From positions 1 to 64,000 of the forward strand of contig CACLHW010000002.1 of NCBI GenBank assembly GCA_902606835.1: a DNA stretch of 64,000 nucleotides. Reading direction: 5' to 3'. This document shows, piece after piece, positions 46,336-54,761 of the stretch. A program made the translations under genes and the position numbers. Source of the DNA: an uncultured Pelagibacteraceae bacterium. GTDB lineage: Bacteria > Pseudomonadota > Alphaproteobacteria > Pelagibacterales > Pelagibacteraceae. A model generated the notes under the pieces. It was not told where the DNA came from. It saw only the letters and a list, made by a program, of their open reading frames with translations, and did no database searches. The first letter of the stretch is position 1; each line of letters starts with the position of its first letter.

Positions 46336-47659
46336 TATCTTTCTCCAATAAATGTTGGTCAATAAGATAAGGTATATTAGATTTCTTTTTTATTAACGGT
46401 TCTTCATGGCATCTTTTAATTATTTCTTTTTTAAAATGACGAAGTAATCCCTGAACTGGCCAAGCAGAACCTTCTCCAAAAGCACAAATGGTATGACCTT
46501 CAATTTGTTTAGTTACATCATGCAAAAGATCTACTTCTTTGTATGTGGCTTCTCCATTAACCATTCTGTCTAACATTCTGCGCATCCATCCTGTACCTTC
46601 TCTACATGGAGTGCATTGACCACAACTTTCATGTTGATAAAATTTTGCGATTCTGGCCATACATTTAATGATATCTTGATCATTATTAATCACAACTATA
46701 CCTGCAGTTCCTAAACCGCTTTTTACTTTAATTAATGAATCGAAATCCATCGTAATAGTTTCGCAAATGTTTTTTGGCAGAAGAGGCATGGAAGATCCTC
46801 CTGGTATCACTGCTTGAAGATTATTCCATCCACCAATTACACCTCCTGCATGTTTTTCTATTAAATCTTTAAGTGGAATGCCCATTTCTTCTTCAACATT
46901 GCATGGATTATTAACATTTCCAGATATGCAAAAAATTTTGGTGCCAGTATTTTTTGGTTTACCTAAAGATGAAAACCACTTAGCTCCTCTTTTAAGAATA
47001 GAAGGAATAACAGCTATAGTTTCTACATTATTAACTATGGTTGGACATCCATAAAGACCAACAAGAGCGGGAAAAGGTGGTTTAAGTCTTGGTAAACCTT
47101 TTTTTCCCTCTAAGCTTTCTAATAAAGCAGTCTCTTCTCCACAAATGTATGCGCCGGCACCATAATGTATATAAATATCTAAATCCCAACCAGACCCACA
47201 AGCATTTTTTCCCAAAAAATTTTTTTCATAAGCTTGATTTATAGCTTTTTGTAACTGCTGGCCTTCTCTTATATATTCTCCTCTTATATAAATATAGCAA
47301 GTGTGCGCACTTATAGCATAACTTGATACTAAACATCCTTCTATTAATTTTTGAGGTTCGAATCTTAATATATCTCTATCTTTACAAGTTCCAGGTTCTG
47401 ATTCATCTGCATTGATAACTAGATAGTGAGGTCTTGATCCAACATTCTTTGGAGCAAAAGAAAGTTTTAATCCTGTTGGAAAACCAGCTCCTCCTCTACC
47501 ACGTAATTCAGAGTCTTTAATTTCTTTTATTATCCAGTCTTTTCCTTTTGATATAAAATTTTTCGTTTGTTCCCAATCTCCACGTTTTATAGCAGACTCT
47601 ATATCCCATCCAAGATCATTGTATAAATTTTTAAAAATTCTATCTTCGTCTTTAAGCAT
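46328..47659 (-). CDS. nuoF: NADH-quinone oxidoreductase subunit F
   Basis: NADH- and FMN-binding subunit of complex I, 443 residues. It has [16 protein letters not shown] (NADH/FMN glycine-rich site), [19 protein letters not shown], and the N3 [4Fe-4S] ligands [16 protein letters not shown] plus a later Cys in HTICAFGEG. It overlaps nuoE by 8 bp. Full length. Confidence 0.97.
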   Translation of the reverse strand: MLKDEDRIFKNLYNDLGWDIESAIKRGDWEQTKNFISKGKDWIIKEIKDSELRGRGGAGFPTGLKLSFAPKNVGSRPHYLVINADESEPGTCKDRDILRFEPQKLIEGCLVSSYAISAHTCYIYIRGEYIREGQQLQKAINQAYEKNFLGKNACGSGWDLDIYIHYGAGAYICGEETALLESLEGKKGLPRLKPPFPALVGLYGCPTIVNNVETIAVIPSILKRGAKWFSSLGKPKNTGTKIFCISGNVNNPCNVEEEMGIPLKDLIEKHAGGVIGGWNNLQAVIPGGSSMPLLPKNICETITMDFDSLIKVKSGLGTAGIVVINNDQDIIKCMARIAKFYQHESCGQCTPCREGTGWMRRMLDRMVNGEATYKEVDLLHDVTKQIEGHTICAFGEGSAWPVQGLLRHFKKEIIKRCHEEPLIKKKSNIPYLIDQHLLEKDSA

Positions 47660-48257
47660 TTTTAACCTCTAAAAGTGTTGTTTTTCCGTTTTCTGGAGAA
47701 GTATTTTTTCTATTTTTTACAGAACCTGGTGAAGGCAATTTATCATTAAGTAATGACTGAATTATTTTTTCTGTTTCATTTTCATTTAAATCTTCATAAT
47801 AATCTTCATTTACTTGCATAACAGGAGCGTTTACACATGCCCCTAAACATTCGACTTCCATCCATGAACATAATTTATTTTCTGATAATTCGTTCTGGTT
47901 TTTAGAAATATGTTGTCTACACAAATTTTTAATTTTTTGGGATCCTCTAATCATACATGGAGTTGTTGTACAAACTTGTACAAAGTACTTTCCTACAGGA
48001 GATAAGTTGAACATTGAGTAAAATGTTGCAACTTCATAAACTTGTATATAGGGTAAATTTAATAGCTTAGCTACATACTTTACTGCTGGCAAAGGTATCC
48101 AGTTTTCATTTTGTTTTTGGACTAAGTATAGCAATGCTATTACCGCACTTCCTTTTTTATCTTTTGGATATTTTTTCATTTCATTCTTTGCTTCTAATAA
48201 ATTAGCCTCTGAAAATTCAAAAGATTCTGGCTGAAATTTAGATATTTTTTTAATCAT
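47652..48257 (-). CDS. nuoE: NADH-quinone oxidoreductase subunit E
   Basis: Thioredoxin-like [2Fe-2S] (N1a) subunit, 201 residues. Cluster ligands are in [11 protein letters not shown] and [28 protein letters not shown] is the family's conserved helix. A C-terminal extension of about 30 residues rich in Lys/Asn/Ser follows the domain. It overlaps nuoD by ATGA. Confidence 0.96.
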   Translation of the reverse strand: MIKKISKFQPESFEFSEANLLEAKNEMKKYPKDKKGSAVIALLYLVQKQNENWIPLPAVKYVAKLLNLPYIQVYEVATFYSMFNLSPVGKYFVQVCTTTPCMIRGSQKIKNLCRQHISKNQNELSENKLCSWMEVECLGACVNAPVMQVNEDYYEDLNENETEKIIQSLLNDKLPSPGSVKNRKNTSPENGKTTLLEVKNA

Positions 48258-49429
48258 CTATCTACTTCTCCAAAAACTATATCTAATGACCCTAGTACAG
48301 CTGGAACATCTGCTAACATGTGACCTTTTAATAAATAGTCCATTGCTTGTAAGTGAGAAAAACCTGGTGCTCTAATCTTGCATTTATATGGTTTATTTGT
48401 GCCGTCAGAAATAAGATAAACTCCGAATTCTCCCTTTGGTGCTTCAACTGCAGTATATATTTCACCTTTGGGAACCCTAAAACCTTCTGAAAATAATTTA
48501 AAATGGTGTATTAAAGCTTCCATAGAATTTTTTAGTTCCTCTTTTTTTGGTGGAGATATTTTTCCATCAATAGATTTAACGGGTCCCGATGGCATTTTTT
48601 TTATACATTCTTTAATAATTTTTACGCTTTCTCTCATTTCTTCCATTCGGCAAAGATAACGATCATAGCAATCTCCATTTTTGCCGATGGGTATTTTGAA
48701 ATCAAAATCTCTGTAACATTCATAAGGTTGAGACTTTCGCAAATCCCAAGCAACTCCGGAACCCCTTAGCATAACGCCTGAAAAGCTGTGATCTAATGCT
48801 TCTTGTTTAGTTACTATACCAATATCAACATTTCTTTGTTTGAAAATTCTATTATCAGTTAAAAGAGTTTCAAGATCATCTATTACTTTTGGAAAATTAT
48901 CGCAAAATAAAATTATATCATCTGTTAATCCCCTAGGTAAATCTTTGTGAACTCCCCCCGGTCTAAAATAATTTGCATGAAGTCTAGAACCAGAAACTCT
49001 TTCATAAAAAGTCATTAAAGTTTCTCTTTCTTCAAATCCCCAGAGTGAAGGGGTTAATGCGCCTACATCTAATGCCTGTGTAGTAATATTTAACAAATGA
49101 CTTAATATTCTACCAATTTCACAAAATAAAATTCTTATGAACTGACCTCTTATAGGAACTTCAATGTTTAAAAGTTTTTCGATTGCTAACGCAAAAGCAT
49201 GCTCTTGATTCATTGGAGCTACATAATCAAGTCTATCAAAGTAAGGAACTGCCTGAGTATAAGTTTTATGTTCAATAAGTTTTTCAGTTCCTCTGTGCAG
49301 CAAACCTATGTGGGGATCAATTTTTTCTACAATTTCACCATCAAGTTCTAAAATTAATCTAAGCACACCATGGGCAGCTGGATGTTGCGGTCCAAAATTT
49401 AAGTTCATGGTTTTTGTTTGTTTAGCCAT
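48254..49429 (-). CDS. nuoD: NADH-quinone oxidoreductase subunit D
   Basis: 49-kDa-type subunit forming the quinone-reduction site with NuoB, 391 residues. The N-terminal [15 protein letters not shown] contains the conserved His of the quinone site. [10 protein letters not shown], the [10 protein letters not shown] loop and the C-terminal DIVFGEVDR are all present. It overlaps nuoC by one base (TAATG). It is separate from nuoC, not fused as in E. coli. Confidence 0.97.
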   Translation of the reverse strand: MAKQTKTMNLNFGPQHPAAHGVLRLILELDGEIVEKIDPHIGLLHRGTEKLIEHKTYTQAVPYFDRLDYVAPMNQEHAFALAIEKLLNIEVPIRGQFIRILFCEIGRILSHLLNITTQALDVGALTPSLWGFEERETLMTFYERVSGSRLHANYFRPGGVHKDLPRGLTDDIILFCDNFPKVIDDLETLLTDNRIFKQRNVDIGIVTKQEALDHSFSGVMLRGSGVAWDLRKSQPYECYRDFDFKIPIGKNGDCYDRYLCRMEEMRESVKIIKECIKKMPSGPVKSIDGKISPPKKEELKNSMEALIHHFKLFSEGFRVPKGEIYTAVEAPKGEFGVYLISDGTNKPYKCKIRAPGFSHLQAMDYLLKGHMLADVPAVLGSLDIVFGEVDR

Positions 49430-50040
49430 TATTTATTCTTATCTTTATTCTTGTTTACTTCTTCTTTTAAATATTTTGTGCCCTCCCAGGGGCTTTCAAA
49501 ATCAAAGTTACGATATTCTTGATCTAATTTAACTGGTTCAGAGATTACCTTTTTCTTGACTTCACTATAGCGAACTTCTGTATGACCAGTTAAAGGAAAG
49601 TCTTTTCTAAGAGGATGTCCTTCAAAACCATAATCAGTAAGTATTCTTCTTAAATCGGGATGATCTTTAAAAGTAATACCATACATGTCAAAAACTTCTC
49701 TTTCCATCCAATTAGCAGAGGGAAAAATTTTTGTAATTGAAGGTGGTTTAATTTTTTCATTTATATTTGTATTAATTAATATTCTCAAATTATTTTCATG
49801 ACTTAATAAAAAATAAACTAAACGAAATCTTTTTTCATTTTTAGGAAAATCTACAGCAGTAATATCAATTAATTGTCTAAATTTACATTTTTCATTAGTT
49901 TTCAAAAATAAAATTACCGAAATAAGATTTTCAACGTCAACATCAATAAAAAGTTGATTAAACTTAACTTCAGATTTTTTAATTGTAGTTGTTAATGCAG
50001 AATTTACACTCTTTTCAATATCATTTACTGTAATTGTCAT
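49429..50040 (-). CDS. nuoC: NADH-quinone oxidoreductase subunit C
   Basis: 30-kDa-type peripheral subunit of complex I, 203 residues. The [41 protein letters not shown] region (in parts: [12 protein letters not shown] and [15 protein letters not shown]) is the family signature. The C-terminus ends in a Lys/Asn-rich tail. It lies 1 bp from nuoB. Confidence 0.97.
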   Translation of the reverse strand: MTITVNDIEKSVNSALTTTIKKSEVKFNQLFIDVDVENLISVILFLKTNEKCKFRQLIDITAVDFPKNEKRFRLVYFLLSHENNLRILINTNINEKIKPPSITKIFPSANWMEREVFDMYGITFKDHPDLRRILTDYGFEGHPLRKDFPLTGHTEVRYSEVKKKVISEPVKLDQEYRNFDFESPWEGTKYLKEEVNKNKDKNK

Positions 50041-50041
50041 T

Positions 50042-50566
50042 TTATCTTTCTAAATTACCTTCTCGTCTAATTTTTTTTTGTAATTGTAAAATTCCGTAAA
50101 GCAATGCTTCAGCTGAAGGTGGACAACCTGGTACATAAATATCTACAGGAACAATACGATCGCATCCTCTTACAACGGAATAAGAGTAGTGGTAATACCC
50201 TCCTCCATTGGCACAACTGCCCATAGATATTACATATCGAGGTTCTGGCATTTGATCATAAACTTTTCGCAAAGGTGCAGCCATTTTATTTGTTAAAGTT
50301 CCAGCTACGATCATAACATCAGATTGTCTTGGAGATGCTCTTGGGGCAGCTCCAAATCTTTCTAGATCATACCTAGGCATTGATGTTTGCATCATTTCAA
50401 CAGCACAACATGCCAAACCAAAAGTCATCCAATGTAACGAACCAGTTCGTGCCCAATTAATCAAGTTATCAGTCGAAGTTGTTATAAATCCTTTTTCACT
50501 AAAATCTTTAGCAATTTTTTTAAATTCCTCAGGTATATTTTTTTCTTTTTCATTAAAACTAATCAT
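50042..50566 (-). CDS. nuoB: NADH-quinone oxidoreductase subunit B
   Basis: Carries the N2 [4Fe-4S] cluster that reduces quinone. The 174-residue protein has the adjacent-cysteine motif [11 protein letters not shown], then [17 protein letters not shown] and [14 protein letters not shown] supplying the other ligands. It lies 1 bp after nuoA. Confidence 0.97.
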   Translation of the reverse strand: MISFNEKEKNIPEEFKKIAKDFSEKGFITTSTDNLINWARTGSLHWMTFGLACCAVEMMQTSMPRYDLERFGAAPRASPRQSDVMIVAGTLTNKMAAPLRKVYDQMPEPRYVISMGSCANGGGYYHYSYSVVRGCDRIVPVDIYVPGCPPSAEALLYGILQLQKKIRREGNLER

Positions 50567-50567
50567 A

Positions 50568-50936
50568 TTAATCCCAATCTAAGGCTCCTTTTTTCCACTC
50601 ATAAACAAAACCAACTGTTAAGACAGCTAAAAAAATCATCATAGACCAAAAACCTAAAGCTCCTATATTTCCTAATGATATAGCCCAAGGAAATAGGAAA
50701 GCTATTTCTAAATCAAAAATTATAAACAAAATTGCTACTAAATAAAATCTAACATCGAATTCCATTCTTGAATCACTAAATGCTTCAAAACCACATTCAT
50801 ATGCAGAAAGCTTTTCAGGATCTGGATTTTTTGGGGAAAATAAAAAATTTAATACTATAAAACCTACACTCATAACTAGAGCAACGAATATAAAAATTAT
50901 AATAGATAAGTAATCTTTTAAAAAATCTGTAAGCAT
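50568..50936 (-). CDS. nuoA: NADH-quinone oxidoreductase subunit A
   Basis: Small three-helix membrane subunit of complex I, 122 residues from the ATG at 50934-50936 ([10 protein letters not shown]). The conserved loop [24 protein letters not shown] (in parts: [23 protein letters not shown]) confirms it. An in-frame extension to 51089 exists but is an artifact: it translates the antisense-free body of the tRNA-Asp gene and gives an N-terminus ([11 protein letters not shown]) often seen in mis-annotated proteins. It is the first gene of the nuo operon, 91 bp after tRNA-Asp. Confidence 0.96.
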   Translation of the reverse strand: MLTDFLKDYLSIIIFIFVALVMSVGFIVLNFLFSPKNPDPEKLSAYECGFEAFSDSRMEFDVRFYLVAILFIIFDLEIAFLFPWAISLGNIGALGFWSMMIFLAVLTVGFVYEWKKGALDWD

Positions 50937-51027
50937 TAATTTGTTGATTATATAACTTTTTTTTTCACACTTGTAGCAGCGAGATTGCCACAAATAAATT
51001 ACTAACAACCTAAAAACAGGGGGAAAC

Positions 51028-51104
51028 TGGCGGGAGTGACGGGACTCGAACCCGCGACCTCCTGCGTGACAGGCAGGCGCTCTAACCAACTGAGCTACAC
51101 CCCC
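51028..51104 (-). tRNA. tRNA-Asp (anticodon GTC)
   Basis: 77 nt including an encoded CCA (51028-51030). The acceptor stem GGGGGTG pairs with CACTCCC, with one G-U wobble. The anticodon stem CCTGC/GCAGG encloses CTGTCAC, so the anticodon is GTC. The T-arm GGGTTCGAGTCCC is standard. It lies 4 bp after tRNA-Val and 91 bp before nuoA, and the three may be co-transcribed. Confidence 0.97.
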
Positions 51105-51108
51105 AAAA

Positions 51109-51184
51109 TGGTGGGCGCTGAAGGACTCGAACCTACGACCCTCTCGGTGTAAACGAGATGCTCTACCAACTGAGCTAAGCGCCC
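51109..51184 (-). tRNA. tRNA-Val (anticodon TAC)
   Basis: 76 nt including an encoded CCA (51109-51111). The acceptor GGGCGCT pairs with AGCGCCC, the anticodon stem TCTCG/CGAGA encloses TTTACAC (anticodon TAC), and the T-arm has GTTCGAGTC. The T-rich 4-nt spacer to tRNA-Asp implies a single precursor. It bounds the accessory sugar-enzyme locus at 51230-54761, a typical tRNA-flanked variable site. Confidence 0.97.
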
Positions 51185-51229
51185 TATAATCTTTTCAAGC
51201 TTTTACAATACGCTAATGGTAAAGTAAAT

Positions 51230-53776
51230 TTAATTCTCTAAATCTTTAATGCTTACAAATTTATGAGCTAAATCACTATTTTTTTTTTTAATTTCTTCAA
51301 AAAAATTCCATGCTAATACTAAAGCATAATCAGGTTTTGATTTTACTTTATCTTTTGAAACAATAGGAATTTTCATACCAGGTAAATATTTTCCATGTTT
51401 TAAACTATTATCTTCAACTATACATCCTATTTCATTTGATATTCCAAAAAAGTTTAAAGCCGTTGTTGCTTTAGCTGGTGAACCGTAACCAATTATTTTA
51501 TTTTTATTTTTTTTAAGTTCCATAATATTTTTTCTAATATTATCTCTAATTTTGTATACTTTTTTAGCAAAATCTTGGTAAGTTTTAAATTTTTTAATTC
51601 CAAATTTTTCTTCTTCATTAATTAATTCTTTAACACTTTTTTCAATTTTAACTTTTTTATCTCTTTTAATATAAACGCGTATTGATCCTCCGTGTGTATT
51701 TATTCTTTCTGCTCTATAAATTTTAGCTTCAAATTGATTAAAAAAATTAATTAAAGAAGTTAATGACCAATAATTATAATGTTCGTGATATATATTATCA
51801 AAAGTTAAATCTTTTAATGTGTTTAACAAGTATTGAACTTCTATAATTATTGTTCCATTTTTGCTTAATAGTTTAAACATACATTCTGCCATTTCTTTTA
51901 GTTTATCAGAATGAGCAAAAACGTTTGATGCTAAAATTAAATTAGAATTTTTTTTAATTTTACTCAAACTTTTTTTATTTAAAAAACCATTGAATGTTTT
52001 GATTTTATTTTTATTAGCTAATTTTGCCAAATTTTTAGCTGGTTCTATTCCAAGTATTTTTTTAAATCCTAAATCTTTGAACGGTTTTAAGGCTACGCCA
52101 TCATTACTTCCTACATCAATTATATAAGAGTTATTTTTATTCAATTTAAATTCTTTAATATATTTTTTGGCTGCATTTATAAAATGTTCTCTAAATGATT
52201 TAGATGTTGAAGATGTATATAAATAGTTTGAAAACATTTTTTTAGGATTAACGGAAACAGATAATTGACAATTATGACATTTGTTACAATAATTTACTTC
52301 TAAAGGATATAATTCACATTTCTCATCTTTTTTATTTAACAAATTATTTGCTAAAGGTTGATATCCTAAAGAAATTGCTCTTTGAAGTTTTGTATTTCCG
52401 CATGATCTACATTCAAACTTGTAGCAACTTAATAATAAATCTTTTTCTTCGTCTTCTACCAATACATGTCTTACAGTATGTGTTACACCATAATTTTCAT
52501 GCTCTCTTTCTCCTCTTACTAAATTTAAAAAAACTGTGTCTTTAGAAAAAACCATAGCATGCGCTGTATTTGGTTTAGTTACTATCAGTTGACCTTCATC
52601 AACTACATGTGTGACTTTTGGTGAATTTTTATTTAATAAGTCTTGATACACACTTATAAATTGACCTTTGGTTACAATACATTTTTGTTCTTGTATTGGA
52701 TGATAATGGTTAGCACGAGTTGTACCTTTTTTAGAATCTATTAGTCCTATTAAATTTACTGGTTCAGGTAATTCGTGATTACTAATTTTACCTCTTTTAT
52801 CTATAAATTCTTTCTCGCCATCTCTAACATGTTCTAAATCTCTTGTTATGTTTAGTTTAGACCATTTAAAAACCATTTCTTTAATACTCTCATCTAAATT
52901 GTACAAAAATTTAAAACCTGTTTTTAAAACCTTTTTATTTGATAAAGAAAATCCTAAATTGGGAACTTCATCATTAGTTTCTTTTAAAAGAATTTTTGGA
53001 TTATGTTTTTTACAAATTTCAGCAACTTCTTTTACTGTTACGGTATCTTTGGTTAAATTAAATATCTCTGAAGAAATATCGTTTCTTTCTTCCATATATT
53101 TAAAACATCTTGCTACATCTACAAGAGGTACTAGACTTTTTATTTGCCTGCCTCCCGCAAAAAGTTTTAAAGTTCCATTTTGAGAAGTGATTTTTGAAAA
53201 AAGATTCGGCATTATATCAATACGCGCTGTATCAGTAGAGTATCCATAAACTGAACCTAATCTCAAAATTATATAATTCTTTCCCGAATTTTTTAATTGT
53301 TTTTCATTATTTGCTTTTGAACTTGAATAGGAAAGTATTGGCTTTGTGTCTTCTCCTTCAAGGATATCATTTTTGATATTTTCTATTCCCTCATAAACCA
53401 CATGCGTTGAGGGGAAAATTATTTTACATTTATCACTTACAGCATCTATTATATTTTGCGTACCTTCTTCAGCTACCAGTCTGATTTTCTCATCCTTGTG
53501 ATCGCTACTCTCACTTTTAACTCTAGGTACATCGGTTATTCCAGCAAGATGATGAACAACATCTGCATCTTTACAATATTTGTTAACCAGATTTTTATTT
53601 AATATATCTACATTAACAAAATCGATATTCCAATTTCTTAATTGATTAACTCTTTCAGATATAAATCTATTATCTATTACTAAAATTTGATTATTCCAGC
53701 TTACTCCTGAATATATCTTACAAAGTTCTGTCCCTATATAGCCCAGGCCACCAGTTATAACGATCTTTTTACGCAT
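51230..53776 (-). CDS. Three-domain fusion: SDR epimerase - cupin - sugar C-methyltransferase
   Basis: An 848-residue protein with three recognisable parts. Residues 1-305 are an extended SDR nucleotide-sugar epimerase/reductase: TGGLGYIG (8-15), HHLAG (75-79), Y150-SSS-K154. Residues about 335-440 are a cupin like that at the end of CapF, with the metal-type NHYHP (356-360) and PNTAHAMVF. Residues about 455-848 are a NovU/TylC3-like C-methyltransferase: a zinc-binding head (C456, C459, C497, C500, C503), SAM site IIDVGSNDG (552-560), HEHYNYWS, and GYGSPAKATTALNFFGI in the C-terminal domain. It probably reduces or isomerises and C-methylates a nucleotide-bound deoxysugar for a surface glycan. 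The substrate is unknown. It lies alone between tRNA-Val and a divergent GT17 gene. Confidence 0.85.
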   Translation of the reverse strand: MRKKIVITGGLGYIGTELCKIYSGVSWNNQILVIDNRFISERVNQLRNWNIDFVNVDILNKNLVNKYCKDADVVHHLAGITDVPRVKSESSDHKDEKIRLVAEEGTQNIIDAVSDKCKIIFPSTHVVYEGIENIKNDILEGEDTKPILSYSSSKANNEKQLKNSGKNYIILRLGSVYGYSTDTARIDIMPNLFSKITSQNGTLKLFAGGRQIKSLVPLVDVARCFKYMEERNDISSEIFNLTKDTVTVKEVAEICKKHNPKILLKETNDEVPNLGFSLSNKKVLKTGFKFLYNLDESIKEMVFKWSKLNITRDLEHVRDGEKEFIDKRGKISNHELPEPVNLIGLIDSKKGTTRANHYHPIQEQKCIVTKGQFISVYQDLLNKNSPKVTHVVDEGQLIVTKPNTAHAMVFSKDTVFLNLVRGEREHENYGVTHTVRHVLVEDEEKDLLLSCYKFECRSCGNTKLQRAISLGYQPLANNLLNKKDEKCELYPLEVNYCNKCHNCQLSVSVNPKKMFSNYLYTSSTSKSFREHFINAAKKYIKEFKLNKNNSYIIDVGSNDGVALKPFKDLGFKKILGIEPAKNLAKLANKNKIKTFNGFLNKKSLSKIKKNSNLILASNVFAHSDKLKEMAECMFKLLSKNGTIIIEVQYLLNTLKDLTFDNIYHEHYNYWSLTSLINFFNQFEAKIYRAERINTHGGSIRVYIKRDKKVKIEKSVKELINEEEKFGIKKFKTYQDFAKKVYKIRDNIRKNIMELKKNKNKIIGYGSPAKATTALNFFGISNEIGCIVEDNSLKHGKYLPGMKIPIVSKDKVKSKPDYALVLAWNFFEEIKKKNSDLAHKFVSIKDLEN

Positions 53777-53864
53777 AATTATTATTGTTCTTTATTAAAA
53801 TTAGATCTTTATGTTATTAGTATGGCAAAGGCTTATATTATATAAATTTAAATTTCAATTATAT

Positions 53865-54761
53865 ATGAAAATCTACGATTGTTTTCAGTTTTTTGATGAA
53901 GAGATGCTTTTAGATCTCAGATTAAACGTAATGAACAAATATATTAGCAAGTTTGTGATTACTGAAGCTACCTATATGCATAATGGAAAACCTAAAAAAC
54001 TTAATTTTGATATTAAAAAATATTCAAAATTTAAAGATAAAATTATTTATATTGTTGTTGACAAGCAGCCTCCCGATCTTTTCGAAATTTACGAAAGTGA
54101 TAAAAATAAAGATGATTTAAGAGGTCAAAAATTAGTTTTAAATGGTTATAAAAGAGATAATTATCAGAGACAGATGGCTGCAAGTTTTTTAAAAGATGCC
54201 GAGCCAGAAGATTGGATAATAATAAACGATATTGATGAAATACCTAACCTAGAAAATATTAACTTTAAAAATGCAGAAAATAAAATTGTTATTTTTAAAC
54301 AGCAGATGTTTTATTATAAATTTAATTTACTTTATCCGGAAATTAATTGGTATGGTTCTAAAGCCTGTAAAAAAAAGGAATTTATTTCACCTCAATGGTT
54401 AAGAGATTTAAAACATAAAAAATATCCTTTTTGGCGATTAGACACGCTCTTTTCAAAGAAAAAATATAATAATATTATCCATATAAATAGTGGTGGATGG
54501 CATTTTACAAATATTAAATCTGCTGAGGATATTGAAAAAAAACTGTTAAATTATACACATCATTACGAATTTGAGCAAAGTGGCTTAAATATAAAAGATT
54601 TAAAAAAAAAAATTACAGAGAAAAAAATTATATATGATCACGGAGTAGATCAAAAAAGACCTAAATGGAAATCTGAAAAAACTTTAACTAAGATAGATTT
54701 AAAAAATATGCCTACTTATCTGAGGGAAAATTATAAAAAATACTCTAATTGGTTAGAGTAG
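53865..54761 (+). CDS. GT17-family glycosyltransferase
   Basis: A 298-residue protein resembling glycosyltransferase family 17, whose known members are eukaryotic beta-1,4-mannosyl-glycoprotein N-acetylglucosaminyltransferases (MGAT3). Its IYDCFQFFDEEMLLDLRLN start (residues 3-21), the FVITEATYMHNGKPKKL segment, a DxDE metal/nucleotide motif NDIDEIP (121-127) and GGWHF are family features. I start it at the ATG at 53865, where this conserved block begins, instead of an in-frame ATG at 53811. It has no signal peptide or membrane helix, so it acts in the cytoplasm. It is divergent from the sugar-modifying fusion gene, and its 3' end overlaps convergent lon by 17 bp. The acceptor is unknown. Confidence 0.85.
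   Translation: MKIYDCFQFFDEEMLLDLRLNVMNKYISKFVITEATYMHNGKPKKLNFDIKKYSKFKDKIIYIVVDKQPPDLFEIYESDKNKDDLRGQKLVLNGYKRDNYQRQMAASFLKDAEPEDWIIINDIDEIPNLENINFKNAENKIVIFKQQMFYYKFNLLYPEINWYGSKACKKKEFISPQWLRDLKHKKYPFWRLDTLFSKKKYNNIIHINSGGWHFTNIKSAEDIEKKLLNYTHHYEFEQSGLNIKDLKKKITEKKIIYDHGVDQKRPKWKSEKTLTKIDLKNMPTYLRENYKKYSNWLE

Noticed and set aside
50947-50952. Perfect TATAAT on the minus strand before nuoA
   Set aside because: It lies 11 bp from the start codon and has no good -35 (TACAAG at 17 bp), so it would give a nearly leaderless mRNA; in such AT-rich DNA a chance match is likely.
53811-53864. Upstream ATG for the GT17 gene
   Set aside because: The extra 18 residues are not part of the family's conserved start, and the ATG at 53865 begins the recognised block.
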